A stretch of 12,133 nucleotides of DNA from NZQO01 sp002693605 (GTDB lineage: Bacteria; Bacteroidota; Bacteroidia; Flavobacteriales; Flavobacteriaceae): the NCBI GenBank assembly GCA_963972105.1, contig CAXAVH010000085.1:1-12133 (forward strand), given 5' to 3'. The translations under genes were made by a program, and so were the position numbers. The stretch's first letter is position 1. Each line of letters begins with the position of its first letter. This document shows positions 6,246-12,133 of this stretch, piece by piece. The notes beneath the pieces are model-generated. The model did not search any database and had not been told where the DNA came from. It saw only the letters and a program-made list of their open reading frames with translations.

Positions 6246-7931
6246 TTATTCTAAAATCTGTTTTAACATCTTTTCGGTAATTAAATAAGTCGGTTTCACA
6301 CCACTCGTGCCCAATCCGCCCGAGGCTAGCGTACTTCCAGTTTCCAACGGGTTGTCTGATGCGTAATAAGCGTATCTTACCTTTACATTCGAACTTATGC
6401 TGCCGCGAATTCGTGCTGCGGCCTGTATGGCCTTTTGGTAATGCGCACCTTCCATTTCCAGACCAATCACATTCCAGGTAGAAGCGTGGAAAAACCTAAG
6501 CAAATCCCTGTTTTGGAGCGATGTGCCCAATACGGTAATCATCGTTCCGCTGCACAGATGGACACCGCTATCGGCAAAATCTGCAAGCGACAATTCATTC
6601 TCGAACGGATAATTATCGGCCGTGCCCTCAAATACGTGAGCCGAAGGTATCATAATATCTCCCTTGCCTCCTTCCAGAATGCCGGCCTTACCCATAATGG
6701 AAACCGAGGCTACGTTCATAAGCTGGTTTCTACCCGCTGTGGTTTCGTAGGGCTTCAGCAGCTCGTCCATAGTTTCGTATGCCTGCTCGCCAAAGGCATA
6801 GTCCATCACCAAAATCACCGGGGCTTCTGCGTCCGGTTCATTTCTGTCGCCAATAATATCAGACTTTGGTACCCTAGCGGTATCGATAATCTGCACGTCA
6901 ATATTGGTGCCGCTGCTATCCTCGACGAACCACATGCCGTTTTTCAACGCGGTTTGCATTACGCGGTCCCGCAGCTTGCTATTGGTGGCATCGCTTAGCG
7001 CTTCGTAAACCTTGAACGCGCCCAATTTCTTATATTCTGAAGCCAGTGCCGCGGGAGCATACAGCGTGTTCATAACGCTGTGCATATTTGCGCTGATTAT
7101 GTGCAATGGTCGTTCCAGTAACTCGTTTTCCTCCAGCGTTTTCTTGATGCGCATGGCCCATTTCTCACCGTGGATGTGGTGGCCAAGGCGCTCGCGAAGC
7201 ACCGGACTGAAGGTAATGATGCGCTTTTGGCTCTGCACTACCTCCTCAATTGCCAATTTCCCCAGAAAGTAGATAATATTCAGAAATCGATCCGGGTCCT
7301 TCTTACCGGCGAAATATGGATAGACTTCCGTTACTTCCTCAAAGGTACGGCCCAGGAAATTTGCCGTATGGGTAAGGGCAATCTCCTTTTCTTCTTGCTT
7401 CAACTTCCCTTTTTTCAGGATGGCCTCCTCCAACTTCTTCCAATCTCGAATAACAGACCCCTTCTCATTGATGACCACGCGTTTCATGATCTTGTGAGAT
7501 TCTATGTACAAAAACGTAAGGTGGGTTAATATATCATAAATTTCGGAACGGCCGCGTGTAATCTCAATATTCATTTGCTCTGCATCGATGCGGTAGCAAT
7601 TCCTACGGCGCTTCAGCGGCACGATGGTTTCAAAATGTGAATTCTTGTAGCCCTCATCGCTCGTGAGGTTAATGTACCGGCATTCCTCAATTCCGTACGG
7701 GAGGCGGTCCATCACGTACAGCAGGCCTTGAAGCTCTATTTTTTCCTCGGAAATGGATCCGTAAATTTCGGGGCGAAGAATTAGCAAAGATTGCCGAAGG
7801 GTCTCGCCCGAAATGCCCATCGGTTTATAAAACCCGCGGTTAAAAAGGTGCCGCATGGTAATGTAGAGTCGCTCAATGGCCCCCGTGCTCTCCTGGGCGC
7901 GGGTTCTGGTATGTGATTTCGGTTTGCTCAT
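6246..7931 (-). CDS. DUF6909-type protein with nucleosidase/phosphorylase-like C-terminus
   Basis: The 561-residue protein has no signal peptide or membrane helix and should be cytoplasmic. It matches a family I remember from Flavobacteria as DUF6909, with no proven function. Residues 1-150 begin basic (TRTRAQES, AIERLYITMRHLFNRGFY) and include a KRRRNCYRID patch (107-116). The middle is mostly helical. From about 370 on it resembles the PNP/UDP phosphorylase and AMP nucleosidase fold: PVILVMDYAFGEQAYETMDE (371-390), SIMGKAGILEGGKGDIMIP (411-429), AHVFEGTADN (431-440), GLEMEGAH (490-497) and YYASDNP (522-528). In that superfamily the MEG glutamate and SD aspartate bind ribose and assist the leaving base; here they would be Glu494 and Asp526. 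The best guess is a nucleosidase, perhaps AMP-type, with an N-terminal regulatory region. The family call is firm; the activity is inference. Confidence 0.78.
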   Translation of the reverse strand: MSKPKSHTRTRAQESTGAIERLYITMRHLFNRGFYKPMGISGETLRQSLLILRPEIYGSISEEKIELQGLLYVMDRLPYGIEECRYINLTSDEGYKNSHFETIVPLKRRRNCYRIDAEQMNIEITRGRSEIYDILTHLTFLYIESHKIMKRVVINEKGSVIRDWKKLEEAILKKGKLKQEEKEIALTHTANFLGRTFEEVTEVYPYFAGKKDPDRFLNIIYFLGKLAIEEVVQSQKRIITFSPVLRERLGHHIHGEKWAMRIKKTLEENELLERPLHIISANMHSVMNTLYAPAALASEYKKLGAFKVYEALSDATNSKLRDRVMQTALKNGMWFVEDSSGTNIDVQIIDTARVPKSDIIGDRNEPDAEAPVILVMDYAFGEQAYETMDELLKPYETTAGRNQLMNVASVSIMGKAGILEGGKGDIMIPSAHVFEGTADNYPFENELSLADFADSGVHLCSGTMITVLGTSLQNRDLLRFFHASTWNVIGLEMEGAHYQKAIQAAARIRGSISSNVKVRYAYYASDNPLETGSTLASGGLGTSGVKPTYLITEKMLKQILE

Positions 7932-7954
7932 TGCGGGTAAAGATAAGGTTTATT

Positions 7955-9451
7955 TTACGCTTTGAAACGAAGCAGCGCATCGGCAATTTTCCGGTCGTTG
8001 GACAGTCTGGGCACTTTGTTCTGGCCGCCCAACTTCCCTTGCGATTTCATATATTCCTGAAAGCCGTTCTTTTCAATGGCAGTAATGGTAAGGGGTTGCA
8101 GAATGTGCCCCTCAATTAAATCGAGGTAATAACTGTTTTGCGCCCGCATAGAGGCATCCAAAGTTTCGGCCACGGCCTCTATCTTGGAGGGCGTATCGTC
8201 GAATTCGACCAGCCACTCATGGTAGGGCAATTGGCCTTCTTCCGGATTGGTTTGCGGCGCCACGGTAAATTCGGTTATGGAGAAACCGTGGGCGGCAATG
8301 GCTTCGTTCATGGCCTGTTCTACCTCCTTGCCTATTACGTGCTCCCCGAAGGCGGAAATAAAGTGCTTAACTCTACCCGAAACGATAACGCGGTGCGGCC
8401 TCAACGAGGTGAATTGTACCGTATCGCCCACGTTATAGCCCCACAGACCGGCATTGGTAGATACGATTAGCACATAATTTTCATTTAGCACTACCTCGCC
8501 AATTGTGAGGCGTTGGGGATTTTTCTCGAAAAATTCTTCGGCGCGGACAAATTCGTAGAAAATTCCGGAGTCAAGCTGCAGCAGCATCCCGGGCTCACGT
8601 TGCGAATCCTGAAAGGCGAAAAATCCTTCGGAAGCCGGGAAAAGCTCGATACTGTCTACCTCACGCCCAATAAGGGCTTCAAACTTTGCGCGGTAGGGTT
8701 CGTAGTTTACGCCCCCATAAATGAACAATTGAAAATTCTTGAACAACTCGCCCACCTTTCTGCCCGTAACCTCCTGTAGCCTTTCGAAATACATTTGCAC
8801 CCAAGAGGGGATGCCGCTAATGACCGACATATCTTCGTCCTTGGTCTCGGCCACGATGGCATTCACCTTGGTTTCCCAATCGGGTATGCAGTTGGCTTCC
8901 CAACTAGGCAGCCTATTTTTCTGAAGATAGGCCGGTACGTAATGGGCCACAATGCCCGAGAGACGGCCCAATTTAATTCCGTTTTTCTCGCCCATTTCGG
9001 GACTTCCCTGTAAAAAGATCATCTTTCCATTCACAAAATTGGCATTTCCGGATTCGTGGATGTAGCATAAAATGGCGTTTCTAGCAGCCTTGATATGGCC
9101 GGGCATAGAATCTCTGGTAAGCGGGATATACTTAGCGCCCGAGGTGGTACCGGAAGTTTTGGCAAAATACAATGGTTTTCCCGGCCATAGTACGTCGGGC
9201 TTGCCTTCAATTACTTGGTCTATGTATGGTTTGAGCGCCTCGTAATCCCTAATCGGTACCTTACGGGTAAAATGGGTATGGTCTGTGATTGAACCGAAAT
9301 TATGGTCGCGGCCAAATTGCGTGTTCTTGGCCCGTTCAATAAGTTCCCGAAATACCCTTTGCTGCGTCGTTTCTGGCTGAAGGGACCATTTCCGAATGCC
9401 GGCAACGACTCGTTTCGCGAATATTTTGGCTGCGATAGATTTAAAAGACAT
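7955..9451 (-). CDS. GH3-domain adenylate-forming protein
   Basis: The 498-residue protein belongs to the GH3 family, first known from plant enzymes that activate carboxylic acids such as indole acetate or jasmonate as acyl-adenylates and join them to amino acids. Bacterial members are common in Bacteroidota but their substrates are largely unknown. Visible motifs are the phosphate-binding loop KTSGTTSGAKYIPLT (98-112), IYGGVNYEPY (244-253), FPASEGFFAFQ (271-281), and GYNVGDTVQF (338-347) with the ATP-ribose-binding aspartate. The segment FGEHVIGKEVEQAMNEA (368-384) marks the mobile C-terminal domain, and the protein ends with GKLGGQNKVPRLSNDR (472-487). Length is normal and it looks cytoplasmic. 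It starts five bases after the M23 peptidase gene and ends 23 bases before the DUF6909-type gene, so all three are probably cotranscribed. The acyl substrate and acceptor cannot be read from the sequence. Confidence 0.92.
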   Translation of the reverse strand: MSFKSIAAKIFAKRVVAGIRKWSLQPETTQQRVFRELIERAKNTQFGRDHNFGSITDHTHFTRKVPIRDYEALKPYIDQVIEGKPDVLWPGKPLYFAKTSGTTSGAKYIPLTRDSMPGHIKAARNAILCYIHESGNANFVNGKMIFLQGSPEMGEKNGIKLGRLSGIVAHYVPAYLQKNRLPSWEANCIPDWETKVNAIVAETKDEDMSVISGIPSWVQMYFERLQEVTGRKVGELFKNFQLFIYGGVNYEPYRAKFEALIGREVDSIELFPASEGFFAFQDSQREPGMLLQLDSGIFYEFVRAEEFFEKNPQRLTIGEVVLNENYVLIVSTNAGLWGYNVGDTVQFTSLRPHRVIVSGRVKHFISAFGEHVIGKEVEQAMNEAIAAHGFSITEFTVAPQTNPEEGQLPYHEWLVEFDDTPSKIEAVAETLDASMRAQNSYYLDLIEGHILQPLTITAIEKNGFQEYMKSQGKLGGQNKVPRLSNDRKIADALLRFKA

Positions 9452-9456
9452 TTCGG

Positions 9457-10323
9457 TTAATCAAAATCAATAAAATTTGTTGGGTTTATGGGGTATCCGT
9501 CTCGCCAAAGTTCAAAATGAACGTGGGGCCCGGTGGTCAGTTCCCCGGTATTTCCCGCGGTTGCAATTACCTCACCCGCCTTCACGATATCGCCTTGCTC
9601 CTTGCTCAATGAAGCATTGTGCTTATAGACCGAGAGCATATTGTTTTTATGCTCCAAAATGATGACATACCCGGTTTGGGCGGTCCATTCGGCAAAAATT
9701 ACCGTGCCATCGGCCGTGGCTTTCACGGGCGCGTCCTTTACGGTTACAATGTCGACGGCGAAATGCTTTTCTTTTGGGTTGTAATCCTGCGAGATTGTAC
9801 CCTTTACCGGGGCAAATAGCGCAAAGTTGAATTGTGACGGATCGGCCAACGGGTTGAACTTGTCTTCGCGGCCAACCTTCTCGCGCAAGAGCGAATCTTC
9901 CCGCGACGGGGCCAAGTTTATTTGCGATGCATCGAGACTCGCCGCCTCGATTATGGAATCTTTGTTGAAATCGACCGTTTTAACGTCGCCTGTGAGCACT
10001 TTTTTGATCGAGGCAATATACTGCTCGTTTACGCTTAGAACGTTTTGCAGGGAGTCTGTTTTGTACGCCAGGGTGGTTGCACGCTTCTTCAGGGCTGTCG
10101 AGGAATACCCGGGAATATATTCCCGAAGCGGCGTAAAGGCTATCAAGATCGTGGTAAAGGTAATCAATAGAAGGGCAAACAGGGTGCTGAACACGAAAAC
10201 GTTCAGGCGGTTCAGCTTAAATGAAAAGCGTTCCTCGAACGTATCCTCGTTCAAGACTACCAAGCGGTACTTGTGCAGCAACTTTCGCTTAATTTTTTTC
10301 GATCTTCTCTCCTTTTCCACCAT
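9457..10323 (-). CDS. Membrane-anchored M23 (LytM) peptidase
   Basis: The 288-residue protein has a basic cytoplasmic N-terminus (KERRSKKIKRKLLHKYR), then RLVVLNEDTFEERFSFKLNR, a motif I recognise from a Flavobacterial M23 group. It has one membrane helix (about residues 43-63), a periplasmic linker with a short helical part (83-110), and a LytM domain from about 170. The zinc ligands appear complete: HFAVD gives His187 and Asp191, GPHVHFELW gives His267 and His269, and YKHNA gives the accessory His235. It should therefore be an active endopeptidase cutting peptidoglycan cross-links, not a degenerate EnvC/NlpD-type activator. I chose the ATG at 10323. A TTG seven codons upstream lies inside the predicted -7 promoter box and would not be transcribed. 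It is divergent from tatA and leads the long minus-strand gene run. Confidence 0.9.
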   Translation of the reverse strand: MVEKERRSKKIKRKLLHKYRLVVLNEDTFEERFSFKLNRLNVFVFSTLFALLLITFTTILIAFTPLREYIPGYSSTALKKRATTLAYKTDSLQNVLSVNEQYIASIKKVLTGDVKTVDFNKDSIIEAASLDASQINLAPSREDSLLREKVGREDKFNPLADPSQFNFALFAPVKGTISQDYNPKEKHFAVDIVTVKDAPVKATADGTVIFAEWTAQTGYVIILEHKNNMLSVYKHNASLSKEQGDIVKAGEVIATAGNTGELTTGPHVHFELWRDGYPINPTNFIDFD

Positions 10324-10341
10324 AGGTCTCAAGTGCAGGTA

Positions 10342-10349
10342 CAAATATA
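10342..10349 (-). promoter_or_regulatory. Bacteroidota -7 promoter box for the M23 gene run
   Basis: The minus strand reads TATATTTG, a full match to the Bacteroidota -7 consensus TAnnTTTG. It lies 18 bases upstream of the M23 ATG, implying a very short leader. A -33 TTTG is not clear; only a weak TTAG appears around 10372-10375. No other good box was noticed before the genes further left, so this may drive much of the run. Confidence 0.5.
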
Positions 10350-10391
10350 AAAGAAACTCCCGCCTATTATGCTAATCTTGGATTGAAAACG

Positions 10392-10420
10392 TTGTATGTG
10401 AGGAAATCTTGTTACCTTTG
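10392..10420 (+). promoter_or_regulatory. Bacteroidota-type promoter for tatA
   Basis: A TACCTTTG box (10413-10420) matches TAnnTTTG exactly. A TTG at 10392-10394 sits 18 bases before it, as expected for the -33 element. The tatA ATG follows 20 bases after the box, giving a short leader. Position and both elements make this the best promoter in the window. Confidence 0.6.
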
Positions 10421-10440
10421 CAACATAAATATTTATTGAC

Positions 10441-10629
10441 ATGATCGCAGTTTTTTTACCCCTCGCAATTGGCCCTTGGCAAATCGTCCTCATAGTACTG
10501 GTAGTGCTGCTCCTTTTTGGCGGTAGAAAAATACCCGAGCTTATGCGCGGACTGGGCAGCGGCATCAAGGAATTCAAGGACGCCTCTAAGGACGACACCA
10601 ACGACGGTAAAATAGAAGATAAAAAATAA
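10441..10629 (+). CDS. tatA: Twin-arginine translocase subunit TatA/E
   Basis: The 62-residue protein has the TatA layout: a single N-terminal membrane helix (about residues 6-26, containing IGPWQIVLIVLVVLLLF), the hinge FGGRKIPEL (26-34), an amphipathic helix (RGLGSGIKEFKDASK, 36-50) and an acidic-basic tail. TatA oligomerises with TatC at the inner membrane to pass folded proteins with twin-arginine signals. tatC and tatB are not adjacent, which is common in Bacteroidota, where tatA is often solitary. It is the only plus-strand gene here, with its own promoter and terminator. TatA and TatE cannot be told apart from this sequence alone. Confidence 0.95.
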   Translation: MIAVFLPLAIGPWQIVLIVLVVLLLFGGRKIPELMRGLGSGIKEFKDASKDDTNDGKIEDKK

Positions 10630-10651
10630 ACCCCGATATTCTTCGGAAATG

Positions 10652-10689
10652 AAACGCCCGCTATCGTAACGATAGCGGGCGTTTTTTTT
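10652..10689 (+). terminator. Rho-independent terminator after tatA
   Basis: A 13-base-pair GC-rich stem (ACGCCCGCTATCG at 10654-10666 pairing with 10670-10682) closes a three-base loop and runs into eight T residues (10682-10689). It lies 22 bases after the tatA stop. Read on the other strand, the same hairpin lies just past the end of the DUF4837 gene, but its U-tail is short and broken, so it is a weaker stop in that direction. Confidence 0.92.
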
Positions 10690-10704
10690 AATATCTACTA
10701 ATTC

Positions 10705-11679
10705 CTATTGAAGCTTGGCCGATTTGAGGATTGACTCTAGCTCGAACTGGAGGTTTCGCTTCTCCTCGGACGGTGCATAGGTGAATCCCTCCAAAATGAG
10801 GTACCGATCGTTCGCTTCGTCCTTTATAGCGTAATTAACAAACGGCCCGGCCATAAACTGCCCCATAACCTCCCAAGTTCCCTTGGTTTCATAGGCAAAT
10901 CTATCGTCAATTTCAGTGGTGAAAAGATACGGCGCGTAGGCCGCTTCGGTTATAAAGCGCCCATCGTCCTCTACCGGCAGGAAGTCGCCCCCAATAGAGT
11001 CGCGCATTTTAATGATGTCGCCAACCACATTGGTGTCCTGCCCAATGGTGCCAAGGGGGACCTCGTAGACAATCACGTTGGTACTACCACTTTTCAGCTC
11101 CTTTCTAAACCAATAAAAGCTATCGGTTGCGCGGGCAATGCGGTAGGCCGAGGGAATTTCCAGCGTAACGCCCATACGTTCTTTGAGCGAATCGAGCTCG
11201 AGTAGCTGAATGCGCGTGCGCCGCTGCCGCTCCTCAATTTCCGAAGCGGTAAAGGCATCGATAATTGCCTTGTGCTCTTCGTTGATCAGTGCGATCAGTT
11301 CCTCTTCCGTGGGCGCCTTTATTAGGGCAAGTTTTTGCGGCTTAGCGTATTGGTCTGATGCGATCGTGGCGGTCTTTTCATCGGCTAGCGCCACATACAG
11401 CACCAATCGGTATTTTCGGGCAAACCCGGCATAGGCATTCGTGGGCATTTGGTTTATGGAGAACATAGGCTCATCCTGTGGCAGCCCGTAGGCAGGAGCG
11501 GCAAAATGCTCCCGAATGGCCTCTCCTACCTCGTTATTCCAGAGCTCGTTATCAACAACTACTTGCAGCGAATTAATATTTCCAACAGATTTTGGCACAA
11601 GGCTCGCGTCGCGTTCCCCATTGCCATTGCAAGATACCATGGTAAATGCGGCCGCCAATAGGAAGTAAATGAATTTCAT
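10705..11679 (-). CDS. DUF4837-type lipoprotein
   Basis: The 324-residue protein starts with a lipoprotein signal: MKFIYFLLAAAFTMVSC, with the modified cysteine at residue 17, so it is probably attached to a membrane. No Capnocytophaga-like surface-export signal (acidic residues right after the cysteine) is obvious in NGNGERD. The mature part has the features I associate with the Flavobacterial DUF4837 family: a central acidic helical segment (about residues 125-165), then SFYWFRKELKSG (187-198), IIKMRDSIGG (222-231) and FVNYAIKDEANDRYLILEGF (278-297). Function is unknown. It starts 22 bases after the lytic transglycosylase gene on the same strand, so the two are probably cotranscribed and share an envelope role. 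Confidence 0.85.
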   Translation of the reverse strand: MKFIYFLLAAAFTMVSCNGNGERDASLVPKSVGNINSLQVVVDNELWNNEVGEAIREHFAAPAYGLPQDEPMFSINQMPTNAYAGFARKYRLVLYVALADEKTATIASDQYAKPQKLALIKAPTEEELIALINEEHKAIIDAFTASEIEERQRRTRIQLLELDSLKERMGVTLEIPSAYRIARATDSFYWFRKELKSGSTNVIVYEVPLGTIGQDTNVVGDIIKMRDSIGGDFLPVEDDGRFITEAAYAPYLFTTEIDDRFAYETKGTWEVMGQFMAGPFVNYAIKDEANDRYLILEGFTYAPSEEKRNLQFELESILKSAKLQ

Positions 11680-11701
11680 ACGAATTACGTTTTTTCGGAA
11701 T

Positions 11702-12133
11702 TTAGCCTTTTGAAATTTTCAGCTTCATTCCCGGTTTCAATTTAGTCCCGCTAATATCGTTCCAATTTTTGATATGCTGAACCGTAACACCGGGAAATTT
11801 CTGTGAAATGCTCCAAAGCGAGTCTCCAGATTTTACCGTGTAGGTTTGCGGCGCCTCGTTCGACGCTGTGCTGCTGGCACTCGCCACGGGCCCTGCCGAG
11901 GGGTTTCGGGGGTATATCGTAAGGCGCTGGCCCACCCGTATGGTATTGTTGCGCATGCCGTTCCAGCGGCGCAGTTGGCTTACGCCAACCCCGTAGCGTT
12001 CGGCTATTTTGCCAAGGTAATCGCCTTTTCGAACACGGTAGCGTATTTTTTCCGGCTGCTCAAAAAGCTCTGGCAGGGGTTTTTCCTTCTTGTTGAATTC
12101 GGCTTCGGCGTAGTCGTAAATAGCATTTTCGTG
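11702..12133 (-). CDS. LysM-containing lytic transglycosylase (MltD type), C-terminal end
   Basis: The frame is open to the right edge, so the catalytic N-terminal part lies outside. The visible 143 residues begin HENAIYDYAEAEFNKK, then hold two LysM peptidoglycan-binding repeats: YRVRKGDYLGKIAERYGVGV through RVGQRLTIYPRN, and YTVKSGDSLWSISQKFPG through LKPGMKLKISKG. They are joined by a Ser/Ala/Pro-rich linker (PSAGPVASASSTASN). The segment KPLPELFEQPEKIRYRVRKG just before the first LysM is one I recognise from Flavobacterial MltD-like transglycosylases, which cut glycan strands to 1,6-anhydro-MurNAc ends. An internal ATG at 11956 would give only 84 residues and split the first LysM, so it is not the start. 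A LysM protein with another catalytic domain cannot be excluded. Confidence 0.85.
   Translation of the reverse strand, partial: HENAIYDYAEAEFNKKEKPLPELFEQPEKIRYRVRKGDYLGKIAERYGVGVSQLRRWNGMRNNTIRVGQRLTIYPRNPSAGPVASASSTASNEAPQTYTVKSGDSLWSISQKFPGVTVQHIKNWNDISGTKLKPGMKLKISKG

Noticed and set aside
6435..6998. 187-codon plus-strand frame opposite the DUF6909-type gene
   Set aside because: The protein has no recognisable motif and lies entirely antisense to a conserved coding region; it is a shadow of that gene.
10110..10125. Perfect 16-base palindrome CGGGAATATATTCCCG inside the M23 gene
   Set aside because: One such palindrome in 12 kb is not improbable by chance, it is inside codons for the REYIPGY segment, and no second copy was noticed.
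9827..10375. 182-codon plus-strand frame opposite the M23 gene
   Set aside because: It is antisense to a gene with intact zinc-binding motifs, has Ser/Arg-rich low-information sequence and runs through the divergent promoter region.
10329..10601. 90-codon minus-strand frame across tatA
   Set aside because: It is antisense to the clear TatA coding sequence and shows no family features.

Overview
The window looks like a chromosomal segment from a Bacteroidota bacterium, most likely family Flavobacteriaceae. Four things point there: a DUF4837-type lipoprotein, a GH3-domain enzyme, a DUF6909-type protein, and promoter boxes matching the Bacteroidota -7 consensus TAnnTTTG. Family names come from remembered protein families; no database search was run. 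No tRNA, rRNA, CRISPR array, insertion sequence or phage gene was seen. No intergenic gap exceeds about 120 bases.

Left part, positions 1-6231, all minus strand: a surface-polysaccharide (O-antigen or capsule) locus. In transcription order (right to left) it holds rmlB, rmlA, rmlC and rmlD (the complete dTDP-L-rhamnose pathway, each gene overlapping the next by 1-4 bases), a Wzz-like chain-length protein overlapping rmlD by 14 bases, wecC (UDP-ManNAc dehydrogenase), and the start of a Wzx-like flippase running off the left edge. Together they supply two activated sugars, L-rhamnose and N-acetylmannosaminuronate, and export or length-control functions. No glycosyltransferase, polymerase or UDP-GlcNAc 2-epimerase (wecB) is inside the window; these probably lie further left.

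Middle part, positions 6246-10323, minus strand and only 5-23 bases apart: a DUF6909-type protein whose C-terminal third carries what look like AMP-nucleosidase / purine-nucleoside-phosphorylase motifs, a GH3-type adenylate-forming enzyme, and a membrane-anchored M23 (LytM) peptidase. With no visible terminator between position 10323 and the left edge, these genes and the sugar genes could form one long transcript.

Right part: tatA stands alone on the plus strand, divergent from the M23 gene across a 117-base gap that holds a Bacteroidota promoter in each direction. tatA ends in a strong hairpin terminator. Facing it are a DUF4837 lipoprotein gene and the C-terminal end of a LysM lytic transglycosylase that enters from the right edge. 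This end of the window is about envelope maintenance: two peptidoglycan-active proteins, a lipoprotein and a Tat export component.

The most interesting item is the DUF6909-type protein, for which the sequence suggests a nucleosidase-like active site. I did not find convincing evidence for a wholly new multi-gene system.
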